Source: Henckelia pumila (lineage: Eukaryota > Streptophyta > Magnoliopsida > Lamiales > Gesneriaceae). From it: a stretch of DNA of 64,000 bases. The DNA is taken from contig NC_133123.1 of the NCBI RefSeq assembly GCF_033568475.1, positions 62,627,522 through 62,691,521 on the forward strand. Direction: 5' to 3'. Positions within the stretch are counted from its first letter, which is position 1. Every line of letters starts with the position of its first letter. Shown here in pieces: positions 47,486 to 58,790 of the stretch. The notes beneath the pieces are model-generated. The model was not told the origin of the DNA. It saw only the letters and a list, made by a program, of their open reading frames with translations, and did no database searches. Made by a program: the position numbers and the translations under genes.

Positions 47486-48084
47486 AAAATTAAAAAATTG
47501 TTAAACCCTATAGGCCGGGATACATACACTGCAAATACATGGAAGCGATTCACCGACCACTTTAGGCGTCCATTGGAGCCTTGGCCGTCCGGCCATTTAA
47601 AAAAATGACCTTATTTGGTCTTCATTTTTGGTCAAATGACCTTAAATTTTTTTTTTAGTCAATGACCTCCATTTTAATTAAAAAAAACATTAATATTAAT
47701 TTAGACTTAACTAATTATTGTACTTTATGAAAAATAAAATAATAAATTAATTATATATTCTAATTAATGTGATTGGTCAAATTCAAATTTAAAGTGTACG
47801 TTGCCTCTCTCTCCTATTATTTTCTCTATTTCTCATCAGTTCATACATTTTCTTCTCTTCTTCGATTCCGTTGATTTCTTATTTCTCTTTTCATTTTCAT
47901 CCACTTAACATGATTTCTCTTTTGGGTTCCATTCACAAGCTTTTTGCCCTAATTTTTAAAATTTGTATGCAGATTCTGTGATTTCTTTTCTCCATTCACA
48001 AGCTTGGTATACATATTTTTCCTCTAATTTTCTTTTTGTAAGCTTGTATGTAGATTTTGTAATGGCCTTCTTGTTTATAACGTT

Positions 48085-48660
48085 GGTCTTTTATGGTCTT
48101 GCAATGGCCTTCTTGTTTATAACGTTGGTCTTTTATGGTCTTCGTATTTAGATAATGGTTCTGTAGTTATGTACTATGATTAGTGTGATTATATCATGGT
48201 TGTTGTGAATGGTCTCTGTAGTTTAATTTATAATGGTCTCGCATAGTTATATGATTGTCTCATAGTCTAGCCGATTGTTGTGGATGATCTCCGTAGTTTT
48301 TTAATGGTCTCTATAGTTTTATAATGGTTTCCTACTTTGTTGTGGATGGTCTCTGTAGTTTTATAATGGTGTCCATAGTTTTATAATGGTCTCCTACCTT
48401 GCTGTGGATGGTCTCCATAGTTTATAATGGTCTCCTATAGTTAGCCTTTCCGTGTGGATGCTTGTTGTGGATGGTCTCCGTAGTTTTTTTAACGGTCTCC
48501 ATAGTTTTATAATGGTCTCATGGTTATATGATTGTCTCCTAACTTGTCGTGCATGGTCTATGTAGTTTTATAACTGTCTCTCGTTGTTATATGATGGTCT
48601 CCTAAAATTTCCATGGATGGTCTCTATAGTTTTTGGTCTCTATAGTTTTATAATGGTCTT
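48085..48660 (+). repeat. TGGTCT cluster A (upstream of the transposase)
   Basis: About 18 exact TGGTCT hexamers, mostly as ATGGTCT(C/T), lie in about 575 bp, embedded in a loose repeat 'ctgtagttttataatggtctcc'. Near misses (TTGTCTC, CGGTCTCC, TGGTTTCC) show decay. All exact copies point in the same direction. The cluster lies between a CT-rich leader (47805-47900) and the acceptor TTTATGCAG just before the transposase ATG, so it is probably in the leader intron. Confidence 0.9.
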
Positions 48661-48733
48661 CAAACCTATAATTTTTTTGCCAAAAAAAAAAAAATTGAAC
48701 TATTTTTAACATTGATTTTGTTGTTTATGCAGG

Positions 48734-51098
48734 ATGCCCATGACAAATATTATATGTGAATATGATGGGGAGTGGAAAATTAATGAGAATGACATTTGTA
48801 ATTGGAGCTTTGGATTGAATTCTCAGATGATAACCATTACAGTGGAAGAGTTAAACTTGAATGTGGAAGATGTTGTTTGTGAGATATGCAGTGTTTTAGA
48901 GGTGAACAGAGATAGTTATAACTTCAAGTTAAGTTATCTTCCAAAAGTTCAGACATACAATTCGAGGCCAATTTATGTACGTAACCAGCTAGCATTGAGA
49001 TCATATTTACTATTTGGGGATCACCTTTGTAGACCCGTGCTCCACATCGAAAGATCACATGTTAACGATTATGAAGAAAATTATGTTGTTGCTACTAACA
49101 GAAGTACATGTAATGAAATGATAAATCTTCAAGTGGATATGGGATATAGTGATGTTGCCAAACATGCTGATATTCATTCACCCAATGCTTTGCGTGATGA
49201 ATATTTTGATCGTACTTTTACCACTGACGAGGGTGTAATGATATCTCATCCATCAAATATTGAAGAAACTGAGGTTGTTAGGGTGGAATTAAGTCCAATT
49301 AATTTGTCCGATGAACAAATGACAAAAGATTTAGTAACTAATACTGGAGTGGACTTAACTCCAACTAATTTGCGTGATGAACAAATGGTAGAAGATTTAG
49401 GAGGTGATGTGGTGGAACAACAATTTATTGGTGATCCTAGTAATGCTAGTTATTCTTTCGTAGACGGATCAAATCTTGCTGTTGGACAAGAATTTGAAAA
49501 CAAAGAGGAAGTGAAGAATGAGCTGATAAAAATCGCGATAGCTACATTCTTCGAGATTCATGTTTTGAAATCTACAAAAATTCTTTATGAAGTTCGATGT
49601 GTCACCAATGCATGTACCTGGAGATTGAGAGCTGGAAAAATGAATGATTCAACTCGTTTTCGTATCAAAACTTATTGCAATACACACACATGTGACCTTT
49701 GTGATAAAAGAAGAAGACATAGGCAAGCGAGTTCTGCTGTTGTTGCCAGTATGTTATTGGAGAATTATGAAGGTCAATACACATCACCTACACCAAAATT
49801 GATAATGACAATGATGCAAAATAAGGGACTTGATGTTTCTTACTATAAGGCGTGGAAAGGCAAACAAATTGCTCAAAAAAAATTAAGAGGTGATCCGGAT
49901 GATAATTTTATGTGGCTACCTTCGTATTTGGAAATGATAAAGCGAGTGAATGATGGTAGTGTGACTCGTATACATTTGGATGAGCAACATAGATTTAAAT
50001 ATGTGTTTGTAGCTTTTGGTGCATGTGTCAGTGGCTTCAAATTTATGAGAAAAGTTATTGCTATTGATGGAACATTTTCGAAAGGTAAATACAAAGGTGT
50101 GTTACTTGTTGCAACTGCCCAAGATGGAGATTTTCATAAGTGTCCTATTGCATGGGGTGTTGTTGACTCAATAACTACCGAATCATGGACATGGTTTATA
50201 AAAAACCTCCAAGAACTGATACCTGATGATGAAAGATGGTTGATTATTTCTTATAGGCATCAAGGTATAATAAATGTTGTTGCTAATGTGTATGAAAATG
50301 CACATCATGATTATTGTGTGTGGTTCTTTCACAAAATATAAAATCTAAATTCAGAAAATAGGTGCTTTTGAATCATTCGCACGAATAGCACACTTATATA
50401 AATGTTCTGAATTTGATTCACAATACGCTGATATGAAGAGCAGATATCCACAACTAGCAGCCTATTTGGAATAGCACACTTGTTTTGAAAAATGGTGCAG
50501 AGCATATTGTCCGAGCTCAAGTTATAACATAATGACAACAAATGGGGTTGAATCGATAAATTCTAGATTACGGTATGACAGAGAACTTCCTATTATTTCG
50601 TTGCTAGATGCACTTCAAAAGGTTACTTCGGGTTGGTTTACCAGATATCGTAATGCTGCAAATGAATGCACGACATCAGTGACACCTTCTGTGGAGAAGA
50701 TTCTTTGGGAAAGGTTCATTTTATCTCAGACAATGCATGTGGAAGAATTGAATGAGATGGAATATCATGTTACTGGTCATGGACACAATGAAATTGTGGA
50801 TTTTGGTTCAAAATCATTCACTTGCAGAGTGTTTGATATTGATAGAATTCCATGTGTACATGCTATAGCAGCAAGCTTTAAAGCCAAAATCAGATGTTAT
50901 GACCTTTGTTCAAAATATTATTCATCGAATACATGGGCTCTTGCATATGCTCAAACTGTGTACCCTGTGCCTGAGAGATGTGATTGGATCGTGAATAATC
51001 CTGAATTTCATGTGTTGCCTCCAGACCTAAAAATTAGGTGTGGAAGAAGGACAACTAATAGAATTCCTTCTGTTGGGGAGTTTGGTAGACGTAAATGA
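48734..51098 (+). pseudogene. MuDR-type (MULE) transposase, broken once in the middle
   Basis: Catalyses element excision and insertion in the nucleus. The start MPMTNIICEYDGEWKIN at 48734 follows a splice acceptor. A PB1-like N-terminal domain (about residues 1-110), an acidic linker, and a MuDR DNA-binding region (FENKEEVKNELIKIA .. EVRCVTNACTWRLRAGK, about 254-310) lead to the MULE transposase core (VIAIDGTFSKGKYKGVLLVA, first catalytic Asp near 444; then WGVVDSITTESWTWF). TAA at 50339-50341 ends the frame inside the core. 50342-50531 is homologous but shifted with stops. The frame resumes at 50532 (TTNGVESINSRLRYDRELPI) through a SWIM-type finger. There the first Cys of CxC is Phe (SFTCRV .. 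CVHA). It ends PSVGEFGRRK at 51098. It is likely inactive now. Confidence 0.9.
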
Positions 51099-51110
51099 CC
51101 TTTATGCTAG

Positions 51111-51620
51111 ATTGGTCTTTGTATGGCTATATGATGATAACATTATTGCTTTGATGGTCTTGCTAGCTTCGTGATGGTCTTTGATGGTCTCGCAGGGCTC
51201 TTATTTCTTTTATGGTCTTTTGATGATCACTCTAGCTTCACGTGGTCTTATTGCTTTTATGATCTTTTGGTCTCTTGATGGTCGCACTAGCTTCATGATG
51301 GTCTCGGATGGTCTCTCTTGGCTTTATTGCTTTGATGGTCTTTTGATGGTCTTGCTAGCTTTGTGATGGTCTTTGATGGTCTCGCGGGGCTCTTATTGCT
51401 TTTATGGTCTTTTGATGATCACTCTAGCTTCACGTGGTCTCTTGATGGTCGCACTAGCTTCATGGTGGTCTCTGATGGTCTCTCATGGCCCTTATTGCTT
51501 TGATGGTCTCTTGATGGTCGCACTAGCTTCATGATGGTCACCTTAGTTGTCTAATGGTCGCTGATGGTCTATAGAATGGTCCCCTTAGTTTTGGATGGTC
51601 ATTTTAGTTGTATGATGGTC
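51111..51620 (+). repeat. TGGTCT cluster B (downstream of the transposase)
   Basis: About 20 exact TGGTCT copies lie in about 510 bp, starting 13 bp after the transposase stop. They form irregular tandem units of the type 'ttgatggtctcgctagcttcatgatggtct'. All point in the same direction as cluster A. Variants TGGTCG, TGGTCA and TGATCA mark decay. Confidence 0.9.
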
Positions 51621-51639
51621 GTCCAACTTTGTAATTGAG

Positions 51640-51683
51640 TTATATGTTATTTCAACTCAACCTAATTAAATTCATTATCTCAT

Positions 51684-51725
<42 letters not shown>

Positions 51726-52207
51726 TTATGTATCTAATTGATCTATATATATATATATCCTTTTATTATTATATGTTATTTCAGCTCAACCTAATTATTA
51801 TTTTATGATGGTCCTCTTATTATCTCTTTATATATCTCTATATCAAATTATATGTCATTCATATAAATAACATCATTTATATTTTTTTGAATAATATTTA
51901 TATGTTATTATATGTATATAATGAAATATGAATTTACAACGAGATCTCAATATATATGACAAGGTATATAGATTTATCATATATACGTATGATGCATATC
52001 AATATATAAATGACATATTTATATGTTACTATATGTACAATATGTTATGATATATTGTAGCATAATACAGTGTGTCATAATATATCAATATATGCTATGG
52101 TATATGTATTCACGACATCATCTCAATTATATATCAAAATATATATCTAATTATATGTTATTATATATATGTACAAATCATTTAGTTACTTTTTAAATTT
52201 ACTAAAA

Positions 52208-52261
<54 letters not shown>

Positions 52262-52630
52262 GATATCTAATCCATAAAAGATTTACGTATTTATTAAAAT
52301 AAGTATCTATATCTCTATATATCATACCATATTTCATGAATGTGAATGATATATTTATATGGATACATATGCAACATGTTATGAAGTATTGTGCATCACA
52401 ATATATATATCATAATATACATAAAATATACATATTTAAGTTATGATATATGGATTTATGATATGTATGTTATGACATATAACTACAATATATTGCATTA
52501 CAATACATTATATCATTCTATGTCTATATGTTTATATCATACAATCCATCCATACCATATTTCATGGATGTAAATGATATATTTATATGTATTATATGTA
52601 CAACATATTATGATGTGTTATGCATCAAGA
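51640..52630. other. AT-rich spacer of M1 with TA microsatellites
   Basis: No gene is seen. TA runs lie at 51688-51720 and 52208-52255. The rest is made of loosely repeated 'atatgttatgatatat'-type sequence. Confidence 0.6.
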
Positions 52631-52639
52631 TATCTCATA

Positions 52640-53160
52640 GGGGAGTGTTATTTACACTGCATCTTTGTTAATTTCACTCCATCTTTAATATTTTTACAAA
52701 AATTGACAATGACATCCTCTAAATGATTGGTTTTATTTTTAGTAAATTCATTAATGATTTAAATGAGAAATTCCTAAAATATGTTAATTAATCAAAAAAA
52801 CGTATGATTAAATTTGTTAATCATTAAACGCAAAAATAAATATAAAAAACTTTAAAACTAATTGTTATTTTTATTTTTGTGCTAAATTATATTTTTTTAA
52901 TAAAATTTTCGTATCAAATGATGTTCCGTTTTTATTTTTTAATTTTTATTACATATCTTTATATTTTTTTTTATATCTTAAGAATTAAAATTTTTATTAA
53001 GCATAATATCTTCTGTCATAGTCAGTTAATATATTTTTGTATTTAAAATTGTACAAAATAAAAAAAATAAACATAAACATATATTAATATATCTAATAAT
53101 ATATTATTTAACTAAGATGGAGTGTTATTAACAATTTTTGGAGTGTAAATTACACTCCCC
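52640..53160. mobile_element. 521-bp Mutator-type MITE nested in M1
   Basis: The ends GGGGAGTGTTATTTACACT and ..AGTGTAAATTACACTCCCC are inverted repeats, extending imperfectly to about 48 bp (CTCCATCTT / AAGATGGAG). A perfect 9-bp target duplication TATCTCATA is at 52631-52639 and 53161-53169. A 9-bp duplication is the Mutator hallmark. It encodes nothing. Confidence 0.88.
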
Positions 53161-53364
53161 TATCTCATAATATACATAAATATACATATATAAGTTATGA
53201 TATTCTGTCATAGTATACCTATGTAAATTATGATATATATCATACATAAAGATTTAGTCTAACAAAATATATTACATGTTTATGACATATAACTACAATA
53301 AGTTGTATTATTTACAACACATTATATCATAAACTACGACGCATATAGCCTCATAAAGTAGGAG

Positions 53365-53490
53365 ACCATGCAAGCTCAATGAAAGACCATTAGAAGACCT
53401 TCAATAAGACCTTCAGTAAGACCATTAATGGCCAGAGAACATACAACGTTAGCAGAGACCATTAAAAGACCTTCAATGAGACCATTAGAC
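53365..53490 (-). repeat. TGGTCT cluster C (as AGACCA on the plus strand)
   Basis: About five AGACCA and several AGACCT copies ('aaagaccattagaagaccttcaat') lie in about 125 bp just beyond the 3' end of the ULP1-like gene. The direction is opposite to clusters A and B, so it reads TGGTCT along that gene's strand. Confidence 0.8.
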
Positions 53491-53650
53491 ATTCAATGCC
53501 TAAGCATATATTTCCAATTCAACATGACCAACAAAGTTCTAACATAACAAAATATATAATAGACCCTTTTTTTTTTTTGAAAAGATAATAGATCTATTTT
53601 CAATTCAATATATAATAGATCTATTTTCTATTCAATGTCCAATGCCCATT

Positions 53651-56600
53651 TCAAATAGATAAAGTAAAGAACTTTCTAAAATCAGCAACTGTATCATCAT
53701 TGAGTGTTAATACATTCATGTCAGATAGCTCCAACACAGCTTTCGTGATGACATATTTTTCACATTCTCCACTACAATATGAAAAAAGATACTAATTAAT
53801 ACAATGATATATAATAAAAATAAATAAATTTATTTCAATGAGTGTAATATATGCCTAACCTTAATTGTTGTTGGGGGAAAGATCTAGGTCGATCAACTTT
53901 CCACTTCTTGTTATTTTTTAACTATTCCCAACTTCATCATCAGTGCAACAATCGTTACTCAAATTGGCCTCATGAACGAGAGTATTTCACGTGTATTGTA
54001 ACAACTCTGGTCCGAATAAAAAAAAGTATTTCTTTTTCCTTCACATTCACCATCAAAAGTATCCAATGCTTTGACAAGCTATGAGCAAACATGATATTTC
54101 TGGCATTTTTCCAGGAAATTGTTGGCCACTTAAAATATTTCCCGGTCACAAGCTTTATCAATGTGTCAAGATTCTTTTTTTTTTTTTATCATCATTGAAC
54201 TCATTTATAAGCCTCTGGGAGAAATAACTATCCATCAATGAAATATCTTGAGCAAAAATTGTTGGATGAATTTTTTGTAGAACCAGCAAACCCTTGAAGC
54301 ATTCAGAAATATGTTGAAAATACATTAACTAAACTATTATATGTTATATATAATAAAATTAAAAAGTTATAAATAAATCAAGATACTCACATGATTATCT
54401 ATCCAAGATCCAGGTGTGTACAATTTGTTGAGCCACAATTTGTTGTAATCTCCACACATTCCTTTCTTCACAGTGGTTTCCTCCATAATTTTCAAATCCA
54501 ACTTCAGCTGCTTGATATACTTCTTTTATGTTTTATTGTCAAACCAACCTAAAAATGGATTGAACTTTATGACAATCGCTGGAGTGGTGGAGGGTCCAGT
54601 GGTGAATGAAGTCGATAAAAACTTTGATTTTTTAACAACACGTTTCGGGATGAAGGGATCATCAAATCTAGTTGTTCTGCTAGCTCTGGACATGGTTTTC
54701 CCTCCGATCTAAGAACTTCATCTTTATCTATTAACATATAAACAAAAAAATATTAATAACTCCACAAATTCATTCGAAATATATAACTCAACATGTTCTA
54801 ATTATAAAATACCGATTTAAGGTGTGGATGTTTTTTGTATGTGCTCAAATATTCCATTCGATTGATGAACATCACCTGTATCTATTAACATATTAAAAAA
54901 ATATTAGAAATTTAACGAAATATTTGGAATTTATAATCAACAAATTACCAATATGTTGTGTGGAAGATTGTTGTATGTGCTCGAATCTTTCCTTCGATTG
55001 ATGAACATTATCTTTATTTGTTAGCATATAAACAAAAAAATATTAATAGTAAAATACCAAAATTTCATAAATTACTATTACAATAACCATGTATCGTGAA
55101 GAAAACTGTTGCAGTGGAGTGTCGGTGCTCAAACTCTCGTTCCTTTTCCTTTTCCTCGCAAACAGATTGTATTGATCTGAAATATAATCCAAAATGATTT
55201 GCAGCGTATCCTCAATCTTAGTCAATCTTGTTTCAATATTAACCTCACTTTCTGACAACCTTCTTTCTAAATTGGCTTCCATTTGTGACAATCTTTTATC
55301 AATGTATTCTCTAATGCCATTGGACTGAACTGAAGTAGATGCCCCAACATTTACATTCACATGTGTATGAGATGGAGAATTTGGTGCTTCATGTGCACGA
55401 AGGGATAACTTCTCGGCATCTGACTGTGCACATGACTCTGGTGCAGGTGTTTGAATGCAATATACATCTTTTCCTTCCATCATATAATCCACAATTTTTT
55501 CGATGATTGCATCTTCAGATGAATGACTAAAAAAGCCATTCAAAAAATAAGCAGCGGAGACCTCTTTCGTCGTAGGCCTTAACAAACCAATAATATCCTA
55601 CAAATATATTTTAAACGTATTAGTTAAGTATAAGGTATTAACATATATACTAATAAACTAATACAATATAGGATATTAACATATATACAGACAAACTAAT
55701 ACAATGCATGTTATTAGCATTTAAATAAATAAATTAATCCAAACATTGGTTAATTTGTTAGCTGCATCGGTAACCTCACTAAGTGATGGAGCTTTCTTTT
55801 TAACCATTTATTTGACTCCCATCGACACATGCGAGGTAGCGGAATGTTATATCCCTCTTTCTTGGTTGCAAAAACTTCACGAATCCCTGGAATACATTCA
55901 TATGCCAATATCTACAATCACAATACACAAATGAAAATATCATTACATTAACATTATAAATAATTCATATTTTAAAACAATTATATTATTTACCTGAAGA
56001 GGTTGGATGAAACCACTCATATTGAAGGTGGCATTCTTTGCGCATTTTTGCTTTGCTCGAGCCTCAATCAATTGTTGCTCTTTTTATACTAAATTTTTTT
56101 TCAAACTACCAAGAGCTTCTTTGAAAGCAACTCTACCCCAATGATATTTACTAAAACCATCTATATCATTAATAAGATATAGTAGCTTGTCATCTATAGA
56201 TAGATCACCTTTCTCCTTAATTGGCCATAGAAGTCCACCAACAAATAACAAACAAGCAAATCTGATTTTATCCATATTCACTTCAATTAAAGAACTACCC
56301 ATCATCTCTTCTAATTTTGCACGTACATCACTCAATAAAACTATAATCGTCCCAGTAAAATATTTTTCGTGAAAATCATTACATTCTTGGATTGGTGGAA
56401 AAGTTTCGCTACAATCCAGTCCTGCTATCAGACAATATTCATATAATGAAAGCCGGATTGGTCTCTTACAAAATACAAACCATAATTCATCCTTGTTTTT
56501 CGTGGAACCCATCCTGACCATAAGATACCATAAAATTTGACTACATGCTTTGTAGTCTTTTGAACAAGTGATTAAATTTCCAAATTGTGTGTTGTTTACC

Positions 56601-57859
56601 ATGAATTTCATCTCTTTCGGATTTAGACTATTCATTATTATCTCCGATATTTCTTTGTAACGTGCTTGAACTGTTAATTTTCACTTGAAAACCTCTTTTC
56701 TGGTAGATAGTTGAGTATATAAGTGTACCTATGTGAGTAAGAGAAAATAATATTAAAATGAAAAGACGGTCTCCACACGTTATAAAAATGGTCTTCGTAG
56801 ACCATTTAATGGTATCCAAAAACCATCCAATGGTCTCTTTAGCAAAAACAGAGTGCACATAAAAAAATGGTCTCCTAGATACCTCTTTTTTTATTTTTCT
56901 TTTTTTACTTCGTTTCAAATAAAAATGAAATGGTTTTCCTAGACCATCCAATGGTTTCCTTAGCAAAAAAACAGTGCACATAAAAAATGGTCTCCAAGAA
57001 TTGTCATCTTTTTGGCATTCCTTTCAAATAAAAAATGAAATGGTCTTTGTAGACCATCTAATGGTCTCCAAAAATGGTCAAATAAAAATGAAATGATTTT
57101 CGTAGACCATCCAATGGTCTCCTTAGCAAAAAAATAGTGCACATAAAAAATGGTTTCCAAGATACCTCTTTTGTCGTCTTTTTTGGCCTTTCTTTCAAAT
57201 AAAAGATGAAATGGTCTTTGTAGACCATCTAATGATCTCCAAAAACCATCCAATGGTCTCCTTAGCAAAAAAACATTGCACATAAAACAATGGTCTCCAA
57301 GATACCCTTTTTTCCTCTTTTTTCCCTTCGTTTCAAATAAAAAATAAAATGTTCTTCGTGACCATCTAATGGTCTCCAAAAACCATCTAAGGGTCTCCTT
57401 AGCGAAAAATGAAATGGTCTCCGTAGACCATCTAATGGTCTCCAAAACCATCCAATGGTCGTAAAAAAAAAATGGTTTCCACGATACATCTTTTTTCCTC
57501 TTTTTTTCATTCGTTACAAACAAAAAATGAAATGGTTTTGTAAACCATCTGGTCTCCCCTTCCTTGGAAATTTTTTTTTTTACTAATTTCGAAAACAAAT
57601 TCAAAATTTCAAATATAACCGACCCTCCCCTCCCTTGGAAGCCCTGAAGCCCTAAATTCTCAATTGTTCAAACATATTTGCATCTTTGTTAAACTATTCG
57701 TAATCTAGGGCATATCACAGTTTTCAAATTGATCTATGAAAAATCACAAATATCTTCAAATCATACAAAACATCACAACCCAGAAACTAATACAAACGAA
57801 TTTCACAATTTTTTTGTAAAATAGGTAAACAAACTTACGAGAACTTTTTCATTGGACAT
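53651..57859 (-). pseudogene. DUF1985 - coiled coil - ULP1 (C48) protease-like gene, broken
   Basis: A likely first exon MSNEKVL (57839-57859) ends at a GTAAGT donor; its phase does not clearly fit the next exon. The DUF1985 domain is at about 56084-56670 (GNLITCSKDYKACSQILWYLMVR, KDELWFVFCKRPIRLSLYEYCLIAGLDC). It is cut by a TAA at 56084 but homology continues to about 55995 (NATFNMSGFIQPLQ). An exon at 55740-55925 (ILAYECIPGIREVF) has a frameshift near 55800. 55090-55600 encodes a coiled coil (RLSQMEANLERRLSESEVNIETRL) and a basic KRKRNE stretch. Two similar small exons (about 54845-54880 and 54975-55015) follow. A decayed ULP1 region has LYTPGSWIDNH (about 54395), the His motif SKHWILLMVN (about 54050) and the Cys motif SGECEKYV (about 53765), ending at 53651. 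SUMO-protease-like activity is inferred and surely lost. Confidence 0.8.
56760..57560 (-). repeat. TGGTCT cluster D: ~180-bp tandem repeats near the M1 right end
   Basis: Five or so tandem units of about 140-190 bp carry 'tttcaaataaaaaatgaaatggtct', the dyad GTAGACCATCTAATGGTCTCC, and 'ccttagcaaaaaaacagtgcacataaaa'. About 14 TGGTCT and 6 AGACCA are present. The array falls between the putative first exon and the DUF1985 exon, so it is probably intronic, as cluster A is for the transposase. The long minus-strand frame across it only translates the repeats. Confidence 0.88.
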
Positions 57860-58174
57860 TGGAAGTAGCGTGTGATGGTGAAGAAGATGGGCTCTCGAAA
57901 AAGATGATTGTGGGAGGAAGAAGATGACCACTGGAGTTTCTGGAGAAAGATATGGAAAATGGAGGAATAAGATGGTGAATGAAAATGGTTTCTGGAGACT
58001 ATCGTGAAGAGGGCCCACGACCATTTACGAGATGGATTGTGAGGTTAAGAGTTTAAGAAAGTAATATTTGAGTGAAAATCTGATTTTGAATTTTAATGAT
58101 TATATTTGTGAATAAAAATGTTTTAATAATTTATTTAATAGAGATATTTTTGTAATAGACCAAATCAAGGTTGT

Positions 58175-58511
58175 TAAATAATATTCATATTTTAATCACA
58201 CACGCATTGCGTGTGCAGACGCGACTAGTATATATAAATGGATTAATTGGCAGGATATCATGCCCAAATTTGGAAATTCATAAAAATAAAAAAATAGGGA
58301 AAATTGTTGTTTTGTGTCGCAAATTTGTCATTTTTATTTTGCTTCTGTATGTTGTCAATTTAAACCCATCAATGCAGCACTGATATAGAGCGAATATGCA
58401 TAATGATGAAAAAAAATTAAAATTGTCAAAAATCGAAATACAAAGGACTAAAGTTGAAATTTGAAAGAATAAAAAATCAAAATCATTAACTACAAAATTA
58501 TGGGACCAAAA
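58175..58511 (+). repeat. ~340-bp direct repeat flanking M1, right copy
   Basis: It matches 47134-47472, including the hairpin-CTAG (58225-58228) and most of the MITE (58297-58511). It starts exactly at the M1 right end and is cut by E5 after GGGACCAAAA; CAAAA at 58507-58511 should be the E5 target duplication. Confidence 0.85.
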
Positions 58512-58790
58512 TGTTGAAAAATATTATTATTATTATTAATATTATGTTGAATATTGAATGTTGAATGTTGAATATTGAGTTATAAAATATGAAAAATTAG
58601 TGTGTGATGATGTAGATGATGATGTATTTATTTTTGGACTAATCTCAAATGTGGATCTATAAATAGGTCTTCATTTGTGATGAAAAATACAATTGAATTG
58701 AGAAAAAAATATTTGTGAAGTGTAGAGTTTGAAATATTTTGAGTTTTGGAGTTTTTACTTTTTACCATAAATTTTTACTTTTTTACAACA
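58512..58790 (+). repeat. E5 5' LTR with TATA box
   Basis: It has TG..CA ends. TATAAATA is at 58658-58665, about 125 bp before the LTR end. A TTA triplet run lies near its start. Confidence 0.85.

Larger units (their letters stand above)
47604..58175. mobile_element. M1: large Mutator-like element with transposase and DUF1985/ULP1 genes
   Basis: Short imperfect terminal inverted repeats are AATGACCTTATTTGGTCTT (47604 on) and the inverse of AATAGACCAAATCAAGGTTGTT (58154-58175). The flanking 9-mers TTAAAAAAA and TTAAATAAT match at seven of nine, a weak TSD. Two convergent genes lie inside, a MuDR-type transposase (plus) and a DUF1985-ULP1 gene (minus), each preceded by a spliced leader. Non-coding DNA is crowded with TGGTCT/AGACCA. 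MULEs carrying ULP1-like genes are known in plants (Kaonashi elements of Arabidopsis, CUMULE of melon). The exact boundaries are less sure than the content. Confidence 0.7.

Noticed and set aside
48085..51620. CRISPR array or satellite reading of the TGGTCT clusters
   Set aside because: The repeat is a 6-8-bp motif with irregular spacing in a plant transposon, with no constant long repeat, no spacers of fixed size and no cas genes.
56628..57604. Long minus-strand frames with repeated RPLDGFWRPLDG-type sequence
   Set aside because: They translate the ~180-bp tandem repeats of cluster D; TGG codons in the motif give the Trp-rich pattern. No family resemblance.
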